Positions 42,334 to 50,640 of a stretch of 64,000 nt of DNA are shown in pieces. The DNA is from RGIG5612 sp963599255 (GTDB taxonomy: Bacteria > Bacillota > Clostridia > Lachnospirales > Lachnospiraceae). A program made the position numbers and the translations under genes. The notes under the pieces were generated by a model. It was not told where the DNA came from. It was given only the letters and a program-made list of their open reading frames with translations, and ran no database searches. The DNA is taken from positions 1 to 64,000 of the forward strand of contig CAVBWS010000006.1 of NCBI GenBank assembly GCA_963599255.1, written 5' to 3'. How positions within the stretch are numbered: the stretch's first letter is position 1; every line of letters begins with the position of its first letter.

Positions 42334-44769
42334 ATGAAAGTAGCATACAATCACAAGGAGATTGAAAAAAAATGGAACATTGCCTGGCAGGAGAACCCGG
42401 TAAATGTTGATGATGGTAAGAAGCCTAAATATTATTGTCTTGATATGTTCCCGTATCCGTCAGGCCACGGACTTCATGTAGGCCACTGGAGAGGCTATGT
42501 AATAAGTGACGTGTGGAGCAGATATAAGCTGATGCAGGGTCATTACATAATTCATCCGATGGGCTGGGATGCCTTCGGACTCCCGGCGGAAAATTATGCT
42601 ATTAAGAATGGAATCCATCCAAGCATTTCTACAGCTGAAAATATTGCTAATATTAAGAAACAGATAAATGAGATCTCAGCATTGTACGACTGGGACAGAG
42701 AGGTTAATACTACAGATCCTGACTTTTACAAATGGACACAGTGGATCTTTGTTCAGATGTTTAAGCATGGTCTGGCTTATGAGAAGGAGATGCCTATTAA
42801 CTGGTGCCCTTCATGTAAGACAGGACTGGCCAATGAAGAGGTTGTTGACGGCAAATGTGAGCGCTGTCACAGTGAGGTTACCAAGAAAAATCTGCGTCAG
42901 TGGATGCTGAAGATCACAGCATATGCCGACAGACTTCTTGATGACCTGGATACTCTGGATTGGCCTGAGAAGGTTAAGAAGATGCAGACCGAGTGGATCG
43001 GAAGATCTTACGGAGCTGAGGTTGACTTTACTGTTGAAGGAAAAGAAGACAAGATAACTGTATATACAACAAGACCGGATACTCTCTATGGTGCTACCTT
43101 CATGGTTCTGGCACCGGAGCACAAGCTGGCAAGAGAACTGGCAACTGAAGAAACTAAGGATGCTGTAGAAAGATATATCTACGAGGCCAGCATGAAGTCT
43201 AATATTGACCGTATGGCTGATAAGGACAAGACAGGTGTATTTACCGGAAGCTATGCAGTTAATCCTATTAACGGAGAGAAGGTTCCTGTCTGGCTGTCAG
43301 ATTATGTATTGGCTGACTACGGTACAGGTGCTATTATGTGCGTTCCGGCTCATGATGACCGTGATTATGCATTTGCGAAGAAGTTTGATCTGCCTATCAT
43401 TCCGGTTATATCACCGGACGGAAATGATGTAGATGTATCTGAGGCAGCCTATACAGCTGCATCCGGCGTGGTTATCAACTCTGGTGAATGGACCGGAAGA
43501 CAGAGTGCTGAACTTAAGAAAAATGCTCCTGAAGAGATAGAGAAGAGAGGAATCGGCAAGAAGAAGGTTAATTATAAGCTTCGTGACTGGGTATTCTCAC
43601 GTCAGAGATATTGGGGAGAGCCTATTCCTATCGTTCACTGCCCTAAGTGCGGTAATGTTCCGGTTCCGGAGGATCAGCTTCCGCTGCTGCTTCCGGAGGT
43701 GGAGAGCTATCAGCCTACAGGCACAGGAGAGTCACCCCTTGCAGCTATTGATGAGTGGGTTAATACCACATGCCCTTGCTGCGGAGCTCTTGCCAAGAGA
43801 GAGACCAATACCATGCCTCAGTGGGCAGGATCTTCATGGTATTTCCTCAGATATGTTGATCCGCATAATAAGGAAGCTCTTGTTGACCGAGAAAAGGCTG
43901 ATAAGTACCTGCCGGTTGATATGTATATCGGCGGCGTAGAGCATGCAGTATTACATCTTCTTTATTCAAGATTTTATACCAAATTCCTGAATGATATCGG
44001 TGTTGTTGACTTTAATGAACCGTTTAAGAAGTTGTTTAATCAGGGTATGGTATGCGGCCGTGACAGGGTTACGGGTGCAGCTACTAAGATGAGCAAATCA
44101 TTAGGCAATATCGTATCTCCTGATGATATGGTAAGAGATTACGGCTGTGATGCACTGAGACTGTATGAGCTGTTCATCGGACCGCCTGAGCTGGATTCTA
44201 TCTGGGATGAGAGAGGCATCGATGGTGTATACAGATTCTTATGCCGTCTGTATTCGCTTATCATGGACAACGCTGATGCTGACATTAAGGCAACAGATGA
44301 GATGATCAAGACCAGGAATAAGATGGTATGCGATATTACCAAGAGGCTTGAATCCTTCAGCCTTAACACAGTTGTGAGCGGTTTTATGGAATATACCAAT
44401 AAGCTTGTTGATATATCTAAGACCTGCGGTGGAGTGGATCGTGAGACCATGGAGACAGTTATAAGGCTTCTGGCGCCGTTTGCACCGCATATTGCAGAGG
44501 AAATGTGGCAGGCATATGGTCATAAGGAGACTGTATTTGACAGTAAATTTGGCTGGCCTGCATACGACGAGGCTCTTACCAAGGATGACGAGATCGAGAT
44601 CGGCGTTCAGATAAACGGCAAACTCAAGTGTACGGTTAAGATCCCTGCAGAGGCTTCTAAGGACGTGGCCATTGCAGCAGGCAAGGCGGCACTCGGCGAT
44701 AAATTAAGCGGCAATATTGTCAAGGAAATCTATGTTCCGGGAAGAATTATAAATATTGTCGCAAAGTAA
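42334..44769 (+). CDS. leuS: Leucine-tRNA ligase
   Basis: 811-residue class Ia synthetase. The HIGH-type motif is HVGH within PYPSGHGLHVGHWRGY, the zinc ribbon has CPSCKTGL and CERCHSEV, and the editing domain contains TTRPDTLYGATFMVLAPEH. The second zinc-like segment is CPKCGNVPVP, KMSKS is intact (ATKMSKSLGN), and the C-terminal anticodon and LeuRS-specific domains follow. The ATG at 42334 has a GGAGG ribosome site; the longer in-frame ORF from 42253 is not supported. Stands alone between hairpins. Confidence 0.97.
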   Translation: MKVAYNHKEIEKKWNIAWQENPVNVDDGKKPKYYCLDMFPYPSGHGLHVGHWRGYVISDVWSRYKLMQGHYIIHPMGWDAFGLPAENYAIKNGIHPSISTAENIANIKKQINEISALYDWDREVNTTDPDFYKWTQWIFVQMFKHGLAYEKEMPINWCPSCKTGLANEEVVDGKCERCHSEVTKKNLRQWMLKITAYADRLLDDLDTLDWPEKVKKMQTEWIGRSYGAEVDFTVEGKEDKITVYTTRPDTLYGATFMVLAPEHKLARELATEETKDAVERYIYEASMKSNIDRMADKDKTGVFTGSYAVNPINGEKVPVWLSDYVLADYGTGAIMCVPAHDDRDYAFAKKFDLPIIPVISPDGNDVDVSEAAYTAASGVVINSGEWTGRQSAELKKNAPEEIEKRGIGKKKVNYKLRDWVFSRQRYWGEPIPIVHCPKCGNVPVPEDQLPLLLPEVESYQPTGTGESPLAAIDEWVNTTCPCCGALAKRETNTMPQWAGSSWYFLRYVDPHNKEALVDREKADKYLPVDMYIGGVEHAVLHLLYSRFYTKFLNDIGVVDFNEPFKKLFNQGMVCGRDRVTGAATKMSKSLGNIVSPDDMVRDYGCDALRLYELFIGPPELDSIWDERGIDGVYRFLCRLYSLIMDNADADIKATDEMIKTRNKMVCDITKRLESFSLNTVVSGFMEYTNKLVDISKTCGGVDRETMETVIRLLAPFAPHIAEEMWQAYGHKETVFDSKFGWPAYDEALTKDDEIEIGVQINGKLKCTVKIPAEASKDVAIAAGKAALGDKLSGNIVKEIYVPGRIINIVAK

Positions 44770-44969
44770 TATTTGATTAAACTACTGGCTGCGTGTCGTG
44801 AATCACGGTGCGCAGCAGCTGCCTCAAAACGCATGTTATGATGTGCGATAAAAGATACGGCGGCAGATACGAAGCGTACAGCATATACATCAGCAGTGGC
44901 TGTGACATTTCGTCAAACAGCCGCTGTGGCAAAACTTTGAAATAAAATTACTATCGAAAATTTAGAATA
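44770..44969. other. leuS-CNNM gap with two hairpins
   Basis: A 13-bp stem with G-U pairs, GCTGCGTGTCGTG (44788-44800) / CACGGTGCGCAGC (44804-44816), has a 3-nt loop. A second hairpin is CAGTGGCTGT (44894-44903) / ACAGCCGCTG (44917-44926). The CAGTGGCTG arm resembles the arms of the dispersed hairpin family, but the 13-nt loop is missing. The first may end leuS transcription; no T tract is seen. Confidence 0.5.
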
Positions 44970-46241
44970 ATGCTATCTGACATTTTATACATTGTAATAA
45001 TAATAGTCCTGCTCATGCTTTCGGCGTTTTTTTCCGCATCGGAAACTGCGCTTATAACCGTCAGCCCTCACAAGCTGAGATCAATGCTCGAGGAACATCA
45101 GAAGAATGCCGAGATTCTTGGAAAGGTATTATCCAACAGAGATAAGATGCTAAGCGTCATTCTCATATGCAATAACATCGTAAATCTGGGTGCGTCATCA
45201 TTAGCCACGATTTTTGTCCAAAATGCCATAGGCAGTTGGGCTGTAAGTATCGGTACAGGTGTGCTGACGCTGCTGGTATTGGTATTTGGCGAGATTACAC
45301 CTAAGACTATATCAACATATAACAGCAATAAGATTGCACTTAAATTTGCCCCATATATTCGAATTCTTATGATTATCTTCACGCCTATTGCGGCGGCGAT
45401 CAACTTCCTGGCAAATGGCGTGATCAAGCTCTTAAGAGTTGATAAGAGCGGCAAATCCGAGTCATATACGGAAAATGAGATCAGGTCGATCGTCGAGGTG
45501 TCGGAAGAAGAGGGCGTCATTGAGAGTGGAGAGAAGGATATTATTAATAATGTCTTCGACTTTACGGATACTATTGCCAGAGAGGCCATGGTGCCGATAG
45601 TTAATGTCACGTCTATCAAGGTTAATTCATCTTATGATGAATTAAAGAAAATATTTGCAGATAATCTCTATACGAGGATTCCTGTATTTAATGAGGATGA
45701 GAGCAGCTTCGTAGGCATGATTAACCTCAAGGATTTTATCTTCATGTCGCAGGAAGATCTGAATAAGTTGGACTTGTCATCCATTATGAGAGAGCTTCCG
45801 TATACATACGAACAGAAGCATCTGGCTGAGCTCTTCCTGGAAATGAAGAAGAAAAATACCAATATGATGGCTGTTATGGATGAGTATGGAGTTACGGTGG
45901 GAATAATAACCATGGAAGATCTGCTTGAGGAAATCGTTGGCGACATCCGTGATGAATATGATGAGGATGAAGAGGACGAACTGATGCAGGAGGGCTCTGA
46001 TGAATATGTAATGCATGGCTCCACCAGTTTGTCTGATATAAATGCCAAACTCGGAACGAACCTGGAGTCAGAGGCATATGATTCTATCGGCGGACTTATC
46101 ATAGAAAAACTGGACAGGCTGCCGGAAGAGGGAGATACGGTAACGGTTGATAGAATACTTCTTACGGTGGAGAAGGTGGACGGACCTAAGATTGAACAGG
46201 TAAGAATAAAGGTTCTGCCTGAACAGGCGCAGGAACAGTAA
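44970..46241 (+). CDS. CNNM/CorC-type membrane protein with CBS pair (hemolysin-C family)
   Basis: 423 residues. A DUF21/CNNM membrane domain (about 1-175) has the motifs SASETAL and FGEITPKT and about four hydrophobic segments. A CBS pair (about 200-325, MVPIVNVTSI ... DEYGVTVGIITMEDLLEEIVGDI) follows, then a CorC_HlyC C-terminal domain (about 340-420, YDSIGGLIIEKLDRLPEEGD). Family members transport or regulate Mg2+ (or Co2+/Na+); the old name hemolysin is misleading. The ribosome site is weak. The P-type ATPase follows after 94 bp. Confidence 0.9.
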   Translation: MLSDILYIVIIIVLLMLSAFFSASETALITVSPHKLRSMLEEHQKNAEILGKVLSNRDKMLSVILICNNIVNLGASSLATIFVQNAIGSWAVSIGTGVLTLLVLVFGEITPKTISTYNSNKIALKFAPYIRILMIIFTPIAAAINFLANGVIKLLRVDKSGKSESYTENEIRSIVEVSEEEGVIESGEKDIINNVFDFTDTIAREAMVPIVNVTSIKVNSSYDELKKIFADNLYTRIPVFNEDESSFVGMINLKDFIFMSQEDLNKLDLSSIMRELPYTYEQKHLAELFLEMKKKNTNMMAVMDEYGVTVGIITMEDLLEEIVGDIRDEYDEDEEDELMQEGSDEYVMHGSTSLSDINAKLGTNLESEAYDSIGGLIIEKLDRLPEEGDTVTVDRILLTVEKVDGPKIEQVRIKVLPEQAQEQ

Positions 46242-46335
46242 TGATTGAATGCTGCAGGATAGCTGGTTTTATTTGAGCAATTCCTGAAAATTGAATTTCG
46301 ATGCAGCAAAGTTTCGATATCACTTGACTGAAAAA

Positions 46336-48786
46336 ATGGATAAGAGTTCTAAAATTAAGACAGGGCTTACAACAGAGCAGGTAAATGAAAGGATCTCTCA
46401 GGGTCTTGTTAATGGAGAAATAAATATAAAGACTAAGACCTATAAGCAAATTATTCTTGATAATTTGCTTTCTTTATTTAACCTGATAAATGTTATTCTT
46501 CTTGTATGCATTATATTGTCAGGCTCGTTAAAGAATGCCCTGTTTTTCTTCGTTGTAATATGGAATTTTGCCATAGGTTCATTTCAGGAAATAAGAGCCA
46601 AGAAAACAATTGACAAGCTTTCTATCATGACAGCGCCTAAGGTATACGCTCTGAGGGACGGCAATATTTCAGAAATACAGGTTAAGGATATTGTAATGGG
46701 CGAAATCATGCGTCTTCAGGCGGGCAACAAGATATGTGCCGATGCAGTGATCATTGACGGACGGTGCCAGGTAAATGAAAGCCTTCTTACCGGTGAGAGT
46801 GAGCCTATAAACAAATGTGCGGGCGATCATATATTATCAGGTTCATTTGTTGTATCCGGACAAGTTATGGCAGAGGTTGAGCACATTGGGCTTGATAATT
46901 ACATAAATAAGATTACAGCAGGCGTAAAACGTTACAAAAAACCGGAATCTGTAATAATGAAGTCTGTTAACACCATAGTAAAAATCATTACCATATGCAT
47001 TATCCCGCTGGCAGCTCTGGTGGTATGGAATAATTTCTTCAGACACAGCATGGATTTTTCATCCGCAATGGTTAAGACTGTAGCAGCGATCTCCTCCATG
47101 ATCCCCGGCGGACTTGTATTGCTGGTAAGCATAGTTCTGGCTGTAAGTGTTGTCAGATTATCCAAACGTAAAACACTGGTACAGGACTTGTATTGTGTGG
47201 AAAATCTGGCGCGTGTTGATATGCTCTTACTGGACAAAACAGGAACCATAACAGAGGGCAAAATGAAGGTAGAGGAGCTTATAAGCCTTCATGATAAAGA
47301 TCACAATATTATGGAGCATCTGAGGCTATTCTCGGATATGATTAAAGACGAGAATCCTACCATAACAGCCATAAGAAACTATTTTGGCGAAACGGACCGC
47401 CATGATACATCTGACAAAAAAATATTTAAACGTAATAGAAAGCGCAATTCATCTGCAGACAAGGCGGTGGGTGCGTACAAAATTCATGATAACCTGATTT
47501 CTGCAATACCATTTTCATCAGACAGAAAATGGAGCCTGGTTTCAATCGAGGGGAGGGGCTCATATATTCTGGGAGCTCCGGAACGAATATTAGGAGAGAA
47601 GATACAGAGGCTGCAGGACAATATAAGAAAATATACAAAACAGGGCAAGAGAGTAGTATTATTCGCACACAGCGATGAGAATATAGAAAATACAGACGGA
47701 CAAGATCCGGTGCTTCCTTCAGATATACAGTCATTACTGTTGATCGTTATCGGCGACAAGGTAAGAGCTTCTGCCAAATCTGTTTTTGCCAGCTTCAGAA
47801 ATGAGGGCGTGGGCATTAAGGTCATATCAGGAGATAATCCTCAGACAGTATCGGTAATTGCGGCAGAGGCAGGACTGGAGGGCTCTGATAAATGGATCGA
47901 TGCCTCAACTCTGAAAACTAATGAGGATATCGCAGAGGCTGCAGATAAATATAACGTATTTGGCAGGGTAACACCTAATCAGAAACGCCAGTTTGTTAAG
48001 GTACTTCAGGGGGCAGGCCATACGGTTGCCATGACAGGAGATGGGGCAAATGATGTATTGGCGCTTAAGGAAGCGGATTGCTCAATAGCCATGCAGTCAG
48101 GCGCTGATGCAGCCAGAAATGTGGCCAATCTGGTTCTGCTGGACTCTGATTTTTCTTCGCTTCCGCTGGTTGTTGCTGAGGGCAGAAAGTCGATTAATAA
48201 CCTGCAGCGGTCGGCATCCTTATATCTGACCAAGACTACATATGCATTTATTTTTTCTTTTATCTTCGTGCTGTTTTCAAGAATCACATATCCGTTTGAG
48301 AATATTCAGGTCACACTGATCGGGGGTATTACTATAGGTATACCGTCGTTTCTGCTGGCCTTAGAGCCGGATGTAAGGCGGATAAGCGGCAACTTCCTGA
48401 GAAATGTGTTTACATCAGCAATTCCTGTAGGAATACTGGAGGCTGTTACATTGGCCGTAGCGGCGCTTGCTCTTAGGAGTATGGCACATGCAGATGGTCC
48501 TCAGTTGTCCGCAGCTGCCACATATCTTATGCTTATATTAGGTATCTGCACAGTATTTAATATCTGCGGAAGGATCAATATATGGAAGATAGGACTGATC
48601 ATTTTTATAACGGCAGTTGCATTTCTGACGGTTCTGTTATTTCCGAAGCTGTTCTCAATTGTGTTCATAACAGGTCAAATGATCGAAATAATACTTCTGG
48701 CTGCAGCAATATTTTTTGTCGTGGAATTTATTTTGCTGCGCGTTGTAATACCAGGGGTAGCAGGTAAGCGTGAAAAGAATATGTAA
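46336..48786 (+). CDS. P-type cation-transporting ATPase (CtpE-like)
   Basis: 816 residues from the ATG at 46336; a longer frame from TTG 46291 is possible, and neither has a strong ribosome site. The actuator-domain motif is LLTGESEPI; the phosphorylation site is DKTGTITEG with the catalytic Asp; the hinge is MTGDGANDVLALKEADCS. About ten TM helices are expected: two before the actuator, two around residues 215-285 and six C-terminal. Overall resemblance is to the CtpE-like group of P-type ATPases, whose M4 motif is usually PEG; here it reads IPGG (residues 256-259). Ca2+ export or uptake is the nearest guess, but the ion is not fixed by sequence. Confidence 0.85.
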   Translation: MDKSSKIKTGLTTEQVNERISQGLVNGEINIKTKTYKQIILDNLLSLFNLINVILLVCIILSGSLKNALFFFVVIWNFAIGSFQEIRAKKTIDKLSIMTAPKVYALRDGNISEIQVKDIVMGEIMRLQAGNKICADAVIIDGRCQVNESLLTGESEPINKCAGDHILSGSFVVSGQVMAEVEHIGLDNYINKITAGVKRYKKPESVIMKSVNTIVKIITICIIPLAALVVWNNFFRHSMDFSSAMVKTVAAISSMIPGGLVLLVSIVLAVSVVRLSKRKTLVQDLYCVENLARVDMLLLDKTGTITEGKMKVEELISLHDKDHNIMEHLRLFSDMIKDENPTITAIRNYFGETDRHDTSDKKIFKRNRKRNSSADKAVGAYKIHDNLISAIPFSSDRKWSLVSIEGRGSYILGAPERILGEKIQRLQDNIRKYTKQGKRVVLFAHSDENIENTDGQDPVLPSDIQSLLLIVIGDKVRASAKSVFASFRNEGVGIKVISGDNPQTVSVIAAEAGLEGSDKWIDASTLKTNEDIAEAADKYNVFGRVTPNQKRQFVKVLQGAGHTVAMTGDGANDVLALKEADCSIAMQSGADAARNVANLVLLDSDFSSLPLVVAEGRKSINNLQRSASLYLTKTTYAFIFSFIFVLFSRITYPFENIQVTLIGGITIGIPSFLLALEPDVRRISGNFLRNVFTSAIPVGILEAVTLAVAALALRSMAHADGPQLSAAATYLMLILGICTVFNICGRINIWKIGLIIFITAVAFLTVLLFPKLFSIVFITGQMIEIILLAAAIFFVVEFILLRVVIPGVAGKREKNM

Positions 48787-48928
48787 TTTTTATAAGGTAA
48801 AGCAGTGTTACAGTTTAGCCATGATTTTCGAATGATAAAAAAGTGACAGGTCAAAACGCCGAAATTTTTGTAGGCAGGAGTGTTAGGTAAAGCAGACAAT
48901 ATTTTTGCACGATTGATTTATCTCGTAC

Positions 48929-48956
48929 TTGCAAAAGAGTTGAATTGTGATATAAT
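48929..48956 (+). promoter_or_regulatory. tRNA-Pro promoter
   Basis: TTGCAA (48929-48934), 16-bp spacer, TATAAT (48951-48956) with TGA directly before it (extended -10). The tRNA 5' end is 12 nt downstream. Confidence 0.8.
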
Positions 48957-48967
48957 AATCAGGCTGT

Positions 48968-49041
48968 CGGTGTGTGGCTCAGTTTGGTAGAGCGCTGCGT
49001 TCGGGACGCAGAGGCCGTGGGTTCGAATCCCGTCACACCGA
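48968..49041 (+). tRNA. tRNA-Pro (anticodon CGG)
   Basis: 74-nt cloverleaf. The acceptor stem CGGTGTG (48968-48974) pairs with CACACCG (49034-49040), with discriminator A. The anticodon stem CTGCG/CGCAG encloses loop TTCGGGA, anticodon CGG with G37, as usual for tRNA-Pro. The T arm contains GGTTCGAATCC. The 3' CCA is not encoded. It has its own promoter and terminator. Confidence 0.95.
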
Positions 49042-49053
49042 TTGGTTTAAAGG

Positions 49054-49094
49054 AAGCCGGAGAAGCTGATAAATACAGCATCCCGGCTTTTTTT
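49054..49094 (+). terminator. tRNA-Pro terminator
   Basis: AAGCCGG (49054-49060) / CCCGGCTT (49082-49088) with a loop that contains a further AGCTG/CAGC-type pairing, followed by seven T residues. Confidence 0.85.
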
Positions 49095-49232
49095 GTCGTG
49101 ATCATCGGCTTCCTAGTATTCAGGAGGAAGATAAAATTTTGTTTGTGAAGAAGACAATAATGTGGTTTTAATGAATCTTCATCTATAATGATATTCATGT
49201 TATTGTTACCGGATAACAGTTAAAGGTGCCGT

Positions 49233-50081
49233 CTACATCTCTGGATCGTCGCTGAAGATTGATTTTAATGACCTTTCCCGTGCTGATCTCAACTCCTGAT
49301 CTAAGTCTTGCTGCATTTTCTTAATGAGCACCTGCTTGATAATCTCAGAATTTATCAGAATATTATTATTTACATAAAATTCCTTGCCAAATCCTGTTAT
49401 ATACACTGAAGATTTATCCGAATCAGTTGATACAGTAAGACTGTTGGAAGAGAATAATTCGCTGCTGGAGCTTTGAAAACTGTTCTTCCTGCCGGCAGAT
49501 ATGATCGATGGCTCGAAGCTGTTTAGGTACTCGCTTACAATATATGGAAATGACGGCATACGGATAATTCTGTCAATTATTGACGGAAGGATATCTGTTT
49601 CAGGCATCTGCTCCTCTAAATCAGATATTTCATCATACAGATCAGATATAAATGCTTCATTTTCTTCATCTGCTATTTTCTCATAGAGGTCATTGATTTT
49701 GTCAGATATATTATTAGCGACAATATTGCTATTATTAGCTGCAGCCAATCGTTTTATGGCTCCTTCAGATAAGCCTGTTTTTTCACTTATACATGATTCA
49801 GCACTGATGTCCTCGTCCCCAAGCAGATAGTTGATAGTGCATCCTAATTTGCTGCAGAGATCGCAGGCCACATCAAGAGGTATAACATTAGAACGTTCAC
49901 CCTTAGTATATGATCTTACTCGTTCGGGATTCAAGCCTAGAACAGTGCTTATATAATCCTTCTGAGTGAGCCGCTTATCATCGGGATGAGCTTCATTATA
50001 GGCTCTGAGTCTTGATGATAATAATTCCTTAAGTCGTTCGCTGATTGTCTGTTTATTGTACATAGGTGCTGAGGATAACAT
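49233..50081 (-). CDS. XRE-family transcriptional regulator
   Basis: 282 residues. The N-terminal helix-turn-helix (about 10-95) contains LTQKDYISTVLGLNPERVRSYTKG and IPLDVACDLCSKLGCTINYLLG, the usual XRE pattern. The remaining two-thirds is helical and Ser/Asn/Asp-rich with no domain I recognise; an acidic helix pair (DKINDLYEKIADEENEAF) may mediate oligomerisation. The ATG at 50081 follows TAAGGAGG. A 33-bp palindrome overlaps its promoter -10, indicating autoregulation. It is divergent from a strongly promoted structured transcript. Confidence 0.82.
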   Translation of the reverse strand: MLSSAPMYNKQTISERLKELLSSRLRAYNEAHPDDKRLTQKDYISTVLGLNPERVRSYTKGERSNVIPLDVACDLCSKLGCTINYLLGDEDISAESCISEKTGLSEGAIKRLAAANNSNIVANNISDKINDLYEKIADEENEAFISDLYDEISDLEEQMPETDILPSIIDRIIRMPSFPYIVSEYLNSFEPSIISAGRKNSFQSSSSELFSSNSLTVSTDSDKSSVYITGFGKEFYVNNNILINSEIIKQVLIKKMQQDLDQELRSARERSLKSIFSDDPEM

Positions 50082-50107
50082 ATAGGCCTCCTTAAATAAA
50101 AAATAAA

Positions 50108-50140
50108 ATATCTGAAGGTATTTAAAATACCTTCAGATAT
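50108..50140. promoter_or_regulatory. 33-bp perfect palindrome, probable operator
   Basis: ATATCTGAAGGTATTT (50108-50123), one central A (50124), AAATACCTTCAGATAT (50125-50140). It lies 27-59 bp upstream of the XRE start and covers the -10 of its promoter and the predicted start site, so repression by a dimer is the simplest reading. Confidence 0.75.
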
Positions 50141-50165
50141 TACCACAAGTTACAGCAGATAACAA
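50137..50165 (-). promoter_or_regulatory. Promoter of the XRE regulator
   Basis: Minus strand: TTGTTA (50165-50160), 17-bp spacer, TAATAT (50142-50137). The -10 overlaps the edge of the 33-bp palindrome. Confidence 0.7.
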
Positions 50166-50247
50166 TCATGCATGTTATATCCTGCTGCAGCAATATTATA
50201 ATGTAAGTGCTTTCTGTATAAAAAATTTTTCTAATGAATGACTCAAG

Positions 50248-50275
50248 TTGAATTACGTTGAATAAGTGCTATAAT
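50248..50275 (+). promoter_or_regulatory. Strong promoter of the structured leader
   Basis: TTGAAT (50248-50253), 16-bp spacer, TATAAT (50270-50275), with TGC before the -10 (extended -10). Predicted start near 50282, over 350 nt before the next start codon. Confidence 0.75.
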
Positions 50276-50281
50276 CCTAAA

Positions 50282-50640
50282 ATCATCGGTTCTTGGAAGG
50301 AGTGCATCTTGATGATGCATCGCCAGTGTCCAGTGCAACTAACATATATTCCCTGGGAACACATGGCGGCCGATGTATTTTTGTGCGATAGAGAATAAGC
50401 TCGCAGGCAACAACTGTGACTGATGACTAGAATCTTACAAACGTGGCGATCCTATGCCTGAGCAGAAAGTATTGCAGGCAAGGTTACCTTGTGTCTGTGC
50501 AGAAAATCTTACAGACAAGGATATCCTGTGCCTGCACAAAAATCTTATATGCAGGGGTCCCTTATGTCTGTGTAGAATATAAGAATTTACGTACAAGAAT
50601 TTTCAAAAAATAAAGAATAATAGGGAAGTATAGGGAAATT
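50282..50640 (+). ncRNA. Long structured leader or small RNA upstream of the hydroxyacid dehydrogenase
   Basis: First part (50284-50375): closing stem CATCGG (50284-50289) / CCGATG (50370-50375). Inside it are hairpin TGCATC-TTGAT-GATGCA (50303-50319) and stem CGCCA-G-TGT (50321-50329) / ACATGGCG (50361-50368), with a TTCC-CTG-GGAA tip (50349-50359). This is a plausible three-way junction. Second part (50414-50597): tandem hairpin units, listed separately. I do not match it to a riboswitch or known RNA class. It may be a leader for the dehydrogenase or a separate RNA. Confidence 0.55.
50414..50597 (+). repeat. Tandem array of 35-38-nt hairpin units
   Basis: Units at about 50414-50452, 50453-50488, 50489-50526, 50527-50561 and 50562-50597, consensus around TGYCTGTGCAGAAAATCTTA. 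Three units form stems: TGCCTG/CAGGCA (50455, 50475), TGTCTG/CAGACA (50492, 50512) and CCTGCA/TGCAGG (50531, 50550). The C-to-T change in the second unit is matched by G-to-A on the other arm. Units are contiguous and diverged, without spacers, so this is not CRISPR. Confidence 0.7.

Noticed and set aside
48968..49041. Integration site at tRNA-Pro
   Set aside because: No integrase or repeat of the tRNA 3' end in the downstream 10 kb that I can see; flanking genes look chromosomal.
50282..50385. SRP RNA, 6S RNA, tmRNA, RNase P or known riboswitch
   Set aside because: I looked for the SRP core (GGTCAGGTCCGGAAGGA-type), the RNase P and tmRNA ends and common riboswitch cores and found none; only a covariance search could settle it.
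50414..50597. CRISPR array
   Set aside because: The repeats are contiguous, diverged and have no spacers of constant length; no cas gene is nearby.
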